Part shown: in pieces, positions 27,738 to 36,501 of the stretch
Numbering within the stretch: position 1 is the first letter of the stretch
How the letters are laid out: every line of letters begins with the position of its first letter
Assembly (NCBI GenBank): GCA_021820975.1
Contig: JAKADA010000014.1
Coordinates: forward strand, 1 to 49,908
Length of the DNA: 49,908 nucleotides
From: Bacillota bacterium
Lineage (GTDB): Bacteria; Bacillota; Bacilli; Alicyclobacillales; SLC66
Direction of reading: 5' to 3'
Notes under the pieces: generated by a model
What the model saw: only the letters and a program-made list of their open reading frames with translations
What the model was told of the DNA's origin: nothing
Database searches by the model: none
Translations under genes and position numbers: made by a program

Positions 27738-30056
27738 CTATTCGATGAAAGAATTTGCGTCGATAATTAAGGCAACCTCACCATCGCCAAGAATCGTTGC
27801 CCCAGCAAAGTAGGGGATAGATTTTAACTTTTGATCGAGTGTTTTTAAAACAACTTCGAATTGTCCGATCAATTCATCTACGACAATGCCAACCACTTTT
27901 TCGCCGCGATTGACAAAAACAACAAAACTTTCGCGACCGGATGCAGGTTCACCAAAGACCTGTCCAGCTCGGACAAGAGGGACCACTTTGCCGCGCCAAA
28001 TTACGACTTCTTCACCATGAACAGTTTTAGCGTTTTGCAGCGTATCCGTCTCCGCAATGCTACTGATAGGAATAAGGTAGGGATGCGCTCCAATACGTAC
28101 CATCAAGCCGTCCATAATCGCTAAAGTCATCGGCAAGCGAACAACAAAACGCGTCCCTTTGCCTACCTCAGAGAAAATATCGACCTTGCCTGATAGGGAT
28201 TCAATCTTTGCTCGTACCACATCAAGCCCTACACCACGACCTGACAGATCACTGATCGTATCTGCGGTTGAAAAGCCTGAGGCAAAGAGGAGTTGGTGTA
28301 CCTGATGATCCGATAAATGATCGCTTGCTTTGATAAGGCCGCTTTCGACAGCCTTTTTAAATACCTTTTCACGATCAATGCCACGCCCGTCATCCTCGAC
28401 TTCGATAAAAACGTGATTGCCTGCAGCATAGGCGCGTAAGGCAATATTACCTTTTTCCGGTTTTCCGGAAATCCGACGGTCAATCGGAGCTTCAATGCCA
28501 TGATCGAGGGAATTGCGTAACATGTGCATGATGGGATCCCCAATTTCCTCGACAACCGTGCGATCGAGTTCCGTATCTTGACCGGTTACGGTAAACTCAA
28601 CGTCTTTATGCAACTGTTGTGCAGTATCTCGAACCATACGTGGGAAGCGGTTAAATACACTTTCGACTGGCACCATGCGAATCGACATGATCAGTTCCTG
28701 TAATTGACTGGATAACCGACTCATATGGTCCACAGTTTCCGTCAAACCAGAGTGTCCGATTTCGGCACGAATTCGCTCCAGACGTGTTTTATCAATCACT
28801 AGTTCAGATACAAGATTCATCAAGTCATCAAGCTTGTCAGTGTCAACACGAATGGTGTTCATCTTGCGTCGCTCTTGCACAGAATTTTGTGTTTTCGCAC
28901 TCATCGATGTACTTTGATTGGGACCTCTTACGGCTTGATCATTTTCTTGTTGCCATTCGCGAAGCTCGACTATCTCAAGTTCTGCGACATGATCGATAGC
29001 ACGATGAATTATGTCGATAGGATCATTTGACCACATGACAAAGAGTACATACCGATCCATTTGCTCTTGTTCAATTTGTTGCACGTGAGGATTGGTAAAT
29101 AAAAGATGATTCTGACCACCAATCGCTTCAAACAAAGTAAAGATGCGTGCGCCTTTCATTTGACATGTCTGTGAGAGAAGCACACCCACCTCGTATACAT
29201 GAATACCTTGCTTTAGCGCATGCGCAATGACGGAGGTGACAGCTTCATCTGCGGTAATATGATGATCAGGTGGTAAGAGATTGTCCGTTCGCGCGTAGGT
29301 AGTGTCATCTTGTTTCGTCCATTCTGACATCGATATGATCAAAATTTCCGATATCGATGAAAGTAATTTGCCAATCGCTTCGACATCCTCTGTACTCGCA
29401 AGAACGACCGTGATATTTCCTTGGTAATCTCCAGCATCAAGGATTGATGCATTAGGAACGGTATGTAGTAATTGGTTTTGGTCAATGCGTTGAAGCCATT
29501 GCGCAAATCTTGCTAAGGGCATGAGGCAATCCTTTTCAAAACCAATCTCGATTTCGTAGATACGATAACCTTGATTCATGACTTTTTGCGCTACAGTTCG
29601 AATCACATCACCATCGATAGAATTTTGCGTTGCTACGTAAGGTACCGTCGCAATAGGGCTTTCCTGCTGTAGTTGCGCTACAGGGGATGTTGCTGCCGCA
29701 AGTTCATTGATGACCTGTTGAAAATCAATCTCAGGTTCTTCACCGGATGACTCTATGCCATCTAAAAGTCCCTCAAGCAAATCGAGAGCATGCAATAGGG
29801 CGCTGACTATAGGTGTTGATACGGAGAGTTTTGCATTTCGAAGATCATCTAACAAGTTCTCTGCTTTGTGCGTGATCTCGCCCATACGGTTATAGCCCAT
29901 GGTCATGGACATGCCTTTTATGGTATGTGCGGCGCGAAAGATCGTGGCTACGGGAGATGTATCTCCTGTTTTCTCCATGTCGATCAAGCCGTCGGACCAG
30001 GCTTGCAGGTGTTCCCTAGTCTCATCGATAAACATCGATAAGTATTCTTGATTCAT
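27738..30056 (-). CDS. cheA: Chemotaxis histidine kinase CheA with two P2-like modules
   Basis: CheA autophosphorylates and passes phosphate to CheY or CheB. The 772-residue protein has an HPt domain with the phosphorylated His44 (RAAHTIKGMSM). Two similar modules follow at about 150-247 and 275-368, each beginning G-x-x-[IV]YE[IV] and ending E[IV]xxx..EW. Next come the dimerisation domain (about 400-460), the ATPase domain (HMLRNSLDHGIEAP at 511-524, EVEDDGRGID at 552-561, SGRGVGLDVV at 605-614) and a C-terminal CheW-like P5 domain from about 640. Most CheA proteins have one P2 module. AAGGAGTG precedes the ATG. No cheY, cheB, cheR or flagellar gene is in the window. Confidence 0.95.
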   Translation of the reverse strand: MNQEYLSMFIDETREHLQAWSDGLIDMEKTGDTSPVATIFRAAHTIKGMSMTMGYNRMGEITHKAENLLDDLRNAKLSVSTPIVSALLHALDLLEGLLDGIESSGEEPEIDFQQVINELAAATSPVAQLQQESPIATVPYVATQNSIDGDVIRTVAQKVMNQGYRIYEIEIGFEKDCLMPLARFAQWLQRIDQNQLLHTVPNASILDAGDYQGNITVVLASTEDVEAIGKLLSSISEILIISMSEWTKQDDTTYARTDNLLPPDHHITADEAVTSVIAHALKQGIHVYEVGVLLSQTCQMKGARIFTLFEAIGGQNHLLFTNPHVQQIEQEQMDRYVLFVMWSNDPIDIIHRAIDHVAELEIVELREWQQENDQAVRGPNQSTSMSAKTQNSVQERRKMNTIRVDTDKLDDLMNLVSELVIDKTRLERIRAEIGHSGLTETVDHMSRLSSQLQELIMSIRMVPVESVFNRFPRMVRDTAQQLHKDVEFTVTGQDTELDRTVVEEIGDPIMHMLRNSLDHGIEAPIDRRISGKPEKGNIALRAYAAGNHVFIEVEDDGRGIDREKVFKKAVESGLIKASDHLSDHQVHQLLFASGFSTADTISDLSGRGVGLDVVRAKIESLSGKVDIFSEVGKGTRFVVRLPMTLAIMDGLMVRIGAHPYLIPISSIAETDTLQNAKTVHGEEVVIWRGKVVPLVRAGQVFGEPASGRESFVVFVNRGEKVVGIVVDELIGQFEVVLKTLDQKLKSIPYFAGATILGDGEVALIIDANSFIE

Positions 30057-30194
30057 TTAGTTCACTCCTTGAATCCGATAGCAATCCATATTTCGTTGTT
30101 GAAAGTTAAGTCTCCAAGTTTTGCACATTATATTGGATAAATACACATTTCGATTTTCTCAGTTCACATTCCTGCCGAAGAATCGACAATTAAC

Positions 30195-30226
30195 AAAAAA
30201 AGGCGCATACTGTGCGCCTTTTTTTT
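30195..30226 (-). terminator. Terminator after the LysM/SleB gene
   Basis: AAAAAAAGGCGCA and TGCGCCTTTTTTT are exact inverted arms around TACTG, with T-runs on both strands. It can work in both directions. The rest of 30057-30194, upstream of cheA, shows only a lone TATAAT (minus strand, 30133-30128) with no good -35. Confidence 0.92.
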
Positions 30227-30239
30227 GCTTTTTCAACAT

Positions 30240-31040
30240 TTAAGAAGCAAACGTGAGATTGCCATAGGTGGCAATGACGGGTTGTGTATAGACCCAACTG
30301 TTCGCGGGAGTTTGAGAAGCGTTGTAAAACACGAATGCATTAGGCACTGCATCATAGCCAGAAAGAACCTGCTGTGCGGCTTGCTGATCGAGTGATGTCG
30401 GTTGTACTTGATAAATCCAGCCATTAGCTACACAGGTAAACTGGGCATGACCATTGATTGTTTGGAAAATGACACCTTGTACAGAACTAGCATAGTTGGG
30501 TGAGTGTGTTCGATTCATGATCACAGAACCAACGGCGAGTTTTGCAGCATAGGGTTGCCCAGTTGCTTCAGCTGCAATAACTCGAGTCATCCAGTATAAG
30601 TTTGTGGAACTTATAGCAACACTGTTACTGGAAGATATAGGTGTAAAAGAAGGTGACGATGGAAGATCAAGTACTTGACCAACTTGCAAATTCGACACAT
30701 TAATCGAACTATTGGCTGCTTGAAGCGAACCTAAAGCGATTCCTAAGCGATGAGCGATGAGCCATTCGGTATCACCCGGTTGAACCACGTAGGTACTGGG
30801 AACCGAAGCAATAGGCAACGATAAAACTTCTCCAACTTGTAAGTTGTTTACAGGAACATTCGGGTTAGCTGCTTCCAAAGCTGCTACAGAAACATGTAAT
30901 TTATTAGCGATAATCCAGTATGTGTCTGATGCAACTACGGTATATGTAGGTGCAGTCGCGGCGAATGTTGGCATACTAAATGTAAGCGGCGCCATCGAAG
31001 TAAGAGCTAGAATAGCTACTAATTTTTTCAGTTCGATCAT
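30240..31040 (-). CDS. Secreted LysM-SleB-type cell-wall hydrolase
   Basis: This 266-residue secreted protein is likely a lytic transglycosylase-like enzyme of the SleB/Hydrolase_2 family, which includes spore cortex-lytic and mother-cell wall hydrolases. It has a signal peptide (about 1-28, ending FAA). Two LysM domains follow at about 33-76 and 83-127 (TYTVVASDTYWIIANKL and TYVVQPGDTEWLIAHRL). After a Ser-rich linker comes the hydrolase domain from about 150, with RVIAAEATGQPYAAKLAVG (the Glu is the likely catalytic acid) and SVIMNRTHSPNYASSV. Adjacent ATG codons at 31043 and 31040 follow AGGAGG at 4 and 7 nt; I use 31040. Confidence 0.9.
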   Translation of the reverse strand: MIELKKLVAILALTSMAPLTFSMPTFAATAPTYTVVASDTYWIIANKLHVSVAALEAANPNVPVNNLQVGEVLSLPIASVPSTYVVQPGDTEWLIAHRLGIALGSLQAANSSINVSNLQVGQVLDLPSSPSFTPISSSNSVAISSTNLYWMTRVIAAEATGQPYAAKLAVGSVIMNRTHSPNYASSVQGVIFQTINGHAQFTCVANGWIYQVQPTSLDQQAAQQVLSGYDAVPNAFVFYNASQTPANSWVYTQPVIATYGNLTFAS

Positions 31041-31242
31041 CATGATGCCTCCTCGGGTTGTCTGCTCGAGCTGTGGATATACCATAACAAACCCTATTAG
31101 AAAAAATCTAGTTAAAGATTTTGGCAATAGCGGTCGAAAGATTTTTTAGAAGATTCAGCGACTTCGACAGAGTTTTTATGGACATGCTGTTAAGGTGAAA
31201 GAAACAGTCACATGAAAATGAGAGATCGCGAGGGACAATTCC

Positions 31243-31359
31243 ATGGGTCGATGTATGGAAGTGTGGTCACCGCTTAAATGGGTCGGCGTCCGATTTTTTC
31301 TTGATGATGAGGGAACTTGGTGGATACGTACCGGAAGAGGACGCCGCAGAAAAGTTTAG
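31243..31359 (+). CDS. Possible 38-residue aromatic/basic peptide
   Basis: ATG 31243 has GAGGG 8 nt upstream and opens 38 codons. The product has four Trp (three in WSPLKW and WW), ends in RGRRRKV and matches nothing I know. Its stop TAG overlaps the stop of the convergent transglycosylase gene by 3 bp. If it is not real, 31041-31355 is a 315-bp stretch with no gene in which I see no clear promoter or terminator. Confidence 0.35.
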   Translation: MGRCMEVWSPLKWVGVRFFLDDEGTWWIRTGRGRRRKV

Positions 31360-32060
31360 CTTGTGGCTAAAAAGAGTGGTTGTGAGAATAATGTTTGTCC
31401 TTCATGAATAGATAGGATACCTGCTCGTATCATACTGTTTATCACAATTTTTTGGCGTTGTTTAGCCAAGGCAAAATGCACGATAGGATCATAAGCGGAT
31501 GGAGCTTGAGGTAAACCCGCTAAAAGTGTACACTCTGCTTTCGTTAATTGATTCACAGGACGGTGAAAGTATACTTGTGCAGCCTGTGTGATGCCATAGG
31601 CACCTTGACCGAAATAGACTTCATTGAAATAAAGTTCTAAAATTTGGTTTTTCGATAAGGACTGACTTACCATGGACGCAAGAGCAACTTGCTTCAGTTT
31701 GCGTTGAATCGTTTTTTCACTTGATAACAGCATGTCTTTGACCAATTGCTGTGTAATCGTGCTACCACCTTGTGCAAAGGTGCCATGCGAAACATCGACG
31801 ATCAAGGCGCGAATCAACGACGTGATGTCAAATCCGTGATTGTGATAAAAATTACGATCCTCGGTATCAATAAGGGCATTTTGTAAAAATACAGGTATCT
31901 GTGATATCGATGTGTATCCACCGTGTTGTGCGGCTTGTTGATGCACTTTTCTTATAAGTGTCGATGGTATCGAAGGGTTCCATACGGAATGGATATAAAG
32001 GCCAGCGACAACAACCATGAAAATGAGACATGCGATAAGAAAACCGAATACTTTTTTCAT
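31356..32060 (-). CDS. Monofunctional peptidoglycan transglycosylase (GT51)
   Basis: This enzyme polymerises lipid II glycan strands at the membrane. The 234-residue protein has an N-terminal helix (about 5-24) and a GT51 domain with the catalytic Glu in DTEDRNFYHNHGFD (Glu67), GGSTITQQLVKD (about 98-109), and RKLKQVALA with ILELYFNEVYFGQGAYG. There is no transpeptidase domain, so it is of the MtgA type. I prefer ATG 32060 because it overlaps the stop of the Spo0E-like gene (ATGA); ATG 32075 with AAAGGA is the alternative. Confidence 0.88.
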   Translation of the reverse strand: MKKVFGFLIACLIFMVVVAGLYIHSVWNPSIPSTLIRKVHQQAAQHGGYTSISQIPVFLQNALIDTEDRNFYHNHGFDITSLIRALIVDVSHGTFAQGGSTITQQLVKDMLLSSEKTIQRKLKQVALASMVSQSLSKNQILELYFNEVYFGQGAYGITQAAQVYFHRPVNQLTKAECTLLAGLPQAPSAYDPIVHFALAKQRQKIVINSMIRAGILSIHEGQTLFSQPLFLATS

Positions 32061-32251
32061 GGATGTAAGTTCCATTTATCCTTTTTGTCTTGCTTCATAT
32101 AGGCTATAACCATCTCGTCAAGTTCCACGGATAAAGCTATAAGACGCTGATCTTGGAAATTTTCCGTCATGGTGTAACAATCACTCATTTTTTTGCGTAG
32201 GCTTTCCATCTTTTGTAAAGCCTCGCGATGGGACGCCAAAGTTGGCTTCAT
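32057..32251 (-). CDS. Spo0E-like aspartyl-phosphate phosphatase
   Basis: Members of this family dephosphorylate Spo0A-P and delay sporulation. The 64-residue protein is two predicted helices with the signature S-x-E-L-D (SVELD, residues 41-45) in the second one, the motif that contacts the phospho-aspartate site. The size is normal for the family. GAGAGGAT lies just before ATG 32251. Its stop overlaps the start of the GT51 gene, so the two are translated from one message. Confidence 0.8.
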   Translation of the reverse strand: MKPTLASHREALQKMESLRKKMSDCYTMTENFQDQRLIALSVELDEMVIAYMKQDKKDKWNLHP

Positions 32252-32325
32252 AAGCCCATCCTCTCTTCCCAAAAGGGTATACTATGATCATACCATAAGG
32301 ACTTATTATCGAGGGAAGAACGATT

Positions 32326-32841
32326 ATGAAGTATTTTATTGGTATTGTTCCGAACACGGAAACAGCGCAAGTCATTGATCAACTTCGGATTCTGTACTGT
32401 CCCAAATTAGCCCATCATCTGGAACCACACATTACGGTTATTCCTCCGTTTGAATCATTCGAAAATCTTTCATGGCTTATAGACATGAAACAAGTTACCT
32501 GTTTATTTTCTGAATTTTCATTGCGTCTAAGCGAACCGTTTTTCTTCGGGAAACGTGTATTGTCATTCTCTGTACTTGATGATCAAGCTATCCTTACAGA
32601 TCTCGTGGGTATCTTACGAGGCACTCAGCAAATTAAAGATAGAGATACACGACCATATCATGCTCATCTGACTCTTGCTATGCAATCATTTGGTACATCG
32701 TATGAGCGTATGCTCGAGATGAGGGATAAAGCAAAAATGTTATTGATGACTTTACCACCTTTGCATATAGAAGAAGTGATTGTTTTTGCACGAGAAACAT
32801 CAGGTTGGACTAGAAGGACGACGCTATCTTTATGCAAATAG
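32326..32841 (+). CDS. 2H phosphoesterase (2'-5' RNA ligase family)
   Basis: This 171-residue soluble protein has the two tetrapeptide motifs of the 2H superfamily, HITV (about residue 36, in EPHITVIPPF) and HLTL (about 106, in YHAHLTLAM). Such enzymes act on 2',3'-cyclic or 2'-5' linked RNA ends; the Bacillus relatives (YjcG-like) have unknown substrates. GAGGGAAG precedes ATG 32326. It is divergent from the Spo0E-like gene. Confidence 0.87.
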   Translation: MKYFIGIVPNTETAQVIDQLRILYCPKLAHHLEPHITVIPPFESFENLSWLIDMKQVTCLFSEFSLRLSEPFFFGKRVLSFSVLDDQAILTDLVGILRGTQQIKDRDTRPYHAHLTLAMQSFGTSYERMLEMRDKAKMLLMTLPPLHIEEVIVFARETSGWTRRTTLSLCK

Positions 32842-32873
32842 AGCACCGAAGTAAAGTACCTTTGGTGCTCTAT
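32838..32873. terminator. Hairpin between convergent genes
   Basis: ATAGAGCACC (32838-32847) pairs exactly with GGTGCTCTAT (32864-32873), with CGAAG/CTTTG near-pairing inside. T-tracts are poor on both strands, so it is a weak terminator shared by both genes. Confidence 0.5.
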
Positions 32874-32898
32874 GCATGCCATTGTTATGTTTTTATGT

Positions 32899-33327
32899 CT
32901 AAAACGATTCTTCCATTGCATGGATAAGTGTGGAAGTTACATCAGGAACCGTATGGCGTTCGATTTGATGCCGTTCGACAAGATATTTGAAATCACCATC
33001 GTTAAATAACGCGATGGAGGGTGATGAAGGACGGTACCCTGTAAAGTAGGTACGTGCTTTTTCTGTTGCTTCAATATCAAGGCCTGCGAATACCGTGAAA
33101 AGATGATCAACTGGCCCGAATTGCTCGAGGGCTTCCTTTACTGCCGGTCGTGCAATGCGTGCTGCACATCCACAGATGGAATTGACAACAAATACTGTCT
33201 TGCCTTTGGCTTGTGCAAGTGCTTGATCAACCTCTTCTTGCGTGTGCAGTTCTTTAAAACCGACGCTCGTTAACTCTTCACGCATTGGTGCAATAATTTC
33301 TTCGTACTCTGGTGAATCATAGGCCAT
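32899..33327 (-). CDS. Bacilliredoxin (BrxA/BrxB family)
   Basis: Bacilliredoxins remove bacillithiol from S-bacillithiolated proteins in the cytosol. The 142-residue protein has the family CGC active site in NSICGCAARIARPA (Cys52 and Cys54) and the conserved start AYDSPEYEEIIAPMREEL. AAAGGTGGG precedes ATG 33327; the longer frame is not needed. A bacillithiol-synthesis gene (bshB2) lies at 39079-39771, so the organism should make this thiol. Confidence 0.93.
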   Translation of the reverse strand: MAYDSPEYEEIIAPMREELTSVGFKELHTQEEVDQALAQAKGKTVFVVNSICGCAARIARPAVKEALEQFGPVDHLFTVFAGLDIEATEKARTYFTGYRPSSPSIALFNDGDFKYLVERHQIERHTVPDVTSTLIHAMEESF

Positions 33328-33404
33328 TTTCGATTCCCACCTTTTGCAACTATAGATACAGAAACATCTCGTTGCATTTTTGGGATCAGTATAGCACATT
33401 TGGA

Positions 33405-34712
33405 CTATTCAGAGGGCTCATTTGTCGCTTCAATTTCAAGATAAAGGAGCTTTGAGTCTTCATCATAGGCGAATAATTCCGCATAACGTCCCCATGTAAT
33501 TAATGCATCTAACTGTGATTGAGCATCGTCTTTGCCTAAATTTTTCTGTAATATTTCGAGGAAAAATTCGCGTGGCATCTGGCTATTGCGTTTTGATTGT
33601 AAAACCCATAAGATACGCTCCATAAACGGGACGTGATGTAATGCTTGTTGGCGAAAAATTGTTTTTCTTTCCAAAACCGTTGCATCAGCCACTTGCTTAC
33701 CGATCTCGGTAAGTTCAAAGTCACCTTGCGTGACAATGCCAAATTCGAAGATCCGACAAGTTTCTACGATGGGTAAAAGATCTTCTAAATCAAACGCCAA
33801 AGATTCGCCGATTTTATACAAATCGACTTTCCCGCCTAGATCATCCACAAGTTCGATAAATCCAGTTACTGCACCAGATGACACATCAGGTAGAGGTGTA
33901 ATTTTACGTACGGCAGGTTGCGCTTGTTCTTGCAAAATGGTTTTGAGTTCCTTTTGTTGTGTTAATACAGAATATAGTTCATCCACCAAACGGGTAAAGG
34001 GTTCTGATTTTTTATCTCGCCAATGCGCAAGTGTAATAGGTACTTGGGTAACAATCCGTGCGGGGTCTCGTGATAATACTAATGCGCGATCAGCCATGTA
34101 GACGGCTTCTTCAATGCCGTGAGTAACAAGCACGATCGCTTTGGTAGGGATTTTTCCGCTTTGCCATAGTTCTAATAGATCGCGTTTAAGGTTTTCTGCT
34201 GTTAAAACATCAAGCGCAGAAAAAGGTTCGTCCATCAATAAAAGGTCAGGTTCCATCACGAGAGCTCGCCCTAAACCGACGCGTTGACGCATGCCCCCAG
34301 ACAGTTCCTTAGGATAAGCAGATTCAAACCCGTCAAGGCCAATCATGTCGATGGCTTCAACGGCCTTATCCCGCTTTTCTTGGCGTGAAAGTTGTGCATA
34401 GCGAAGCCCCAACGTGACATTTTCAAGTACTGTCAACCAAGGAAACAAGGCGAATGATTGAAAAACCATGCTGACGCCAGGATTGGTACCTGAAAAAGGA
34501 CGTCCACGATACAAAACATCACCTGAGGTGGGAGAAACAAGCCCAGCCATAATACGAAGTAAGGTTGATTTGCCTGATCCAGACGGACCAAGCAAGGCAA
34601 TAAAGTCACCTTCTGAAACTTTAAGCGATATATCGCTTAAAACGCGTATATGATTGCCATTGGCGCCAGCAAAATCTTTCGTGATATTTTTTAAGTCGAC
34701 GAGCGGTTGCAT
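33405..34712 (-). CDS. ABC transporter ATPase with AAA_assoc_C domain
   Basis: This is the energy subunit of a NitT/TauT-type anion importer. The 435-residue protein has Walker A GPSGSGKST (about 43-51), a Q-loop VFQSFALFPW, the signature LSGGMRQRVGLGRAL, Walker B LLLMDEP and the switch His in VTHGIEE. After about residue 290 it has an extra domain with a winged-helix look (GKVDLYKIGESLAFDLEDLLPIVE and later), which matches the AAA_assoc_C domain found in this subgroup and may be regulatory. It follows the permease gene by 11 nt. Confidence 0.92.
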   Translation of the reverse strand: MQPLVDLKNITKDFAGANGNHIRVLSDISLKVSEGDFIALLGPSGSGKSTLLRIMAGLVSPTSGDVLYRGRPFSGTNPGVSMVFQSFALFPWLTVLENVTLGLRYAQLSRQEKRDKAVEAIDMIGLDGFESAYPKELSGGMRQRVGLGRALVMEPDLLLMDEPFSALDVLTAENLKRDLLELWQSGKIPTKAIVLVTHGIEEAVYMADRALVLSRDPARIVTQVPITLAHWRDKKSEPFTRLVDELYSVLTQQKELKTILQEQAQPAVRKITPLPDVSSGAVTGFIELVDDLGGKVDLYKIGESLAFDLEDLLPIVETCRIFEFGIVTQGDFELTEIGKQVADATVLERKTIFRQQALHHVPFMERILWVLQSKRNSQMPREFFLEILQKNLGKDDAQSQLDALITWGRYAELFAYDEDSKLLYLEIEATNEPSE

Positions 34713-34723
34713 CGTAGCTCTCC

Positions 34724-36427
34724 TTACTCGAGATGGTACTTAGTTTCTGCGATATGATGAAGTTTTCGCCATACGAAACGATTGATAATCACAACATAGA
34801 TGGACATAACTGCAATGCCCCACGTGATTTGAGCCCAATTGCCGTTTGTGGTGGCATTTGCGATGTAAGAACCTAAGCCAGATGCGGTGAGCGTGTGAGT
34901 TTTCCAGGTTACAATTTCTGCAACGATACTCGCATTCCATGCTCCTCCACTAGCTGTAATACCGCCTGTTACGAGGTAGGGAAATATCGCTGGCAAGATC
35001 AACGTTTTCCAGCGCGTAACACTACGCAATTGTAAGATCGAAGAGGCTTCTTTTAACCCGCTAGGGATGGCCATTGCTCCAGCAATGACACTAAACAAGA
35101 TGTACCATTGCGTTCCGAGCATCATAAGTGGTATGGCACCCCATTGAAAGTTAACGTGTAGTTGTAAATACCAAAGGGTGATGAGTGGGAAGATAGCATT
35201 ACTTGGGAATGATGCTGCAATTTGCACGATTGGCTGCATAATTCTTGACAAACGATTATTCATACCAATGGCGACACCTACCGGAATGGTCCAAAGCGCC
35301 CCAAGAATAGTACCTGCAAGCACTCGCAAAAACGTGTAAAAACCCAGTTTAAGGACATTGAGTATCTCGAATAAGCCTAGCGACGCGACTTCATTGGCGG
35401 CTGATAGTGCATAACGTAGGCTAAACATCAAGATAAGAATAGCTAAAGTGGCATACAGCAAATTTGTCATGATACGGTTGCGGCGTGATTTTTCTTTGCG
35501 TAGGGGACGACGAATGGGCAGCACAAACGCTTCTTGCATTTTGTATAAACTTGGCATGGTCATTTGTATAATGGATTGGATAAAAGTAGAGCGACGAAGC
35601 AGTTGTAAAAACCAAGATGAGGGCGGGTCTTCTGATTCATTCATATCCAATTTAAACTTTTGTGACCATGCTACGAGGGGTCGCCATACAAATTGATCAA
35701 CAACAACGATAACGATGATCATGGTGACAATCCCATAGATAAGAGCTGTAACATCACCATGGAGGATGGCCGTTGCCATATAAGAACCGATACCAGGTAA
35801 TTGGATAGTATTATGTAATACACTGATTGATTCGGAAGCAGCTAAGAAAAACCATGATCCTCCAAAAGACATCATACTATTCCAAATAAGTCCAATCATA
35901 CTATAAGGCACTTCTAAATTACGAAAACGAGCCCATGGACGTAGACGATAAATATTGGCGGCTTCACGCAAATCGCTAGGAATCATCGTCAAGGACTGAT
36001 AGAAGCTAAATGTCATGTTCCATGCCTGTGCTGTAAAAATGGCAAAGATGGATGCGAACTCTGCGCCTAGTTCAGAGCCCGGAAAAAGATGCAAGAATCC
36101 CGTAACGGTCACCGATAAAAAACCAAGGACAGGAACGGACTGCAAAATGTCAAGAGCGGGAATCATGAGTTTGCCCGCAATTTTGTGGTAAGCTGCAATT
36201 CGACCGTAGCTAAGAGCAAACAAAAGTGATAGCAAGTAAGCGATAAACATCCGCAACAAAGAACGTCCTGCATAATACGGTAAATACGCAGGATTTAAAT
36301 GAATCGTAGGATGCACCGCCGCCGACAGGGGCTCGACCATACCTTTGCCTAAGTCAAGCACAGCGTACAGAACGCCTACAATAAGGATAATAACGATCTG
36401 ATCAGGCCAACCAATTCGACGATTCAA
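34724..36427 (-). CDS. ABC transporter permease with two fused domains
   Basis: The 567-residue membrane protein is a tandem fusion of two binding-protein-dependent permease domains, as in the duplicated permease component of COG4986 anion systems. Each half has an EAA loop that docks on the ATPase: LREAANIYRLRPWARFRNLE (first half) and LKEASSILQLRSVTRWKTLI (second half). About 12 helices are visible. The start is probably TTG 36427 with AGGGGTGAT upstream; GTG 36448 in the same frame is inside a palindrome and has no SD. No substrate-binding protein is encoded nearby. The transported anion (nitrate, sulfonate, bicarbonate or other) is unknown. Confidence 0.9.
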   Translation of the reverse strand: MNRRIGWPDQIVIILIVGVLYAVLDLGKGMVEPLSAAVHPTIHLNPAYLPYYAGRSLLRMFIAYLLSLLFALSYGRIAAYHKIAGKLMIPALDILQSVPVLGFLSVTVTGFLHLFPGSELGAEFASIFAIFTAQAWNMTFSFYQSLTMIPSDLREAANIYRLRPWARFRNLEVPYSMIGLIWNSMMSFGGSWFFLAASESISVLHNTIQLPGIGSYMATAILHGDVTALIYGIVTMIIVIVVVDQFVWRPLVAWSQKFKLDMNESEDPPSSWFLQLLRRSTFIQSIIQMTMPSLYKMQEAFVLPIRRPLRKEKSRRNRIMTNLLYATLAILILMFSLRYALSAANEVASLGLFEILNVLKLGFYTFLRVLAGTILGALWTIPVGVAIGMNNRLSRIMQPIVQIAASFPSNAIFPLITLWYLQLHVNFQWGAIPLMMLGTQWYILFSVIAGAMAIPSGLKEASSILQLRSVTRWKTLILPAIFPYLVTGGITASGGAWNASIVAEIVTWKTHTLTASGLGSYIANATTNGNWAQITWGIAVMSIYVVIINRFVWRKLHHIAETKYHLE

Positions 36428-36442
36428 AGCATCACCCCTGTC

Positions 36443-36484
36443 TTTCACACACTATTGTACAATATAAGGTAGGCGTGTGTGAAA
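36443..36484. promoter_or_regulatory. Nested palindromes upstream of the ABC genes
   Basis: TTTCACACAC (36443-36452) and GTGTGTGAAA (36475-36484) are exact inverted arms. Between them lies a second exact palindrome, TATTGTACAATA (36453-36464), which contains a possible -10 (TACAAT on the minus strand). This looks like a regulated promoter. Confidence 0.5.
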
Positions 36485-36501
36485 CGATAGGGGATGCTTG
36501 G

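Noticed and set aside
30057-30194. SigD-type motility promoter before cheA
   Set aside because: I looked for TAAA and GCCGATAT-like boxes on the minus strand and found no convincing pair.
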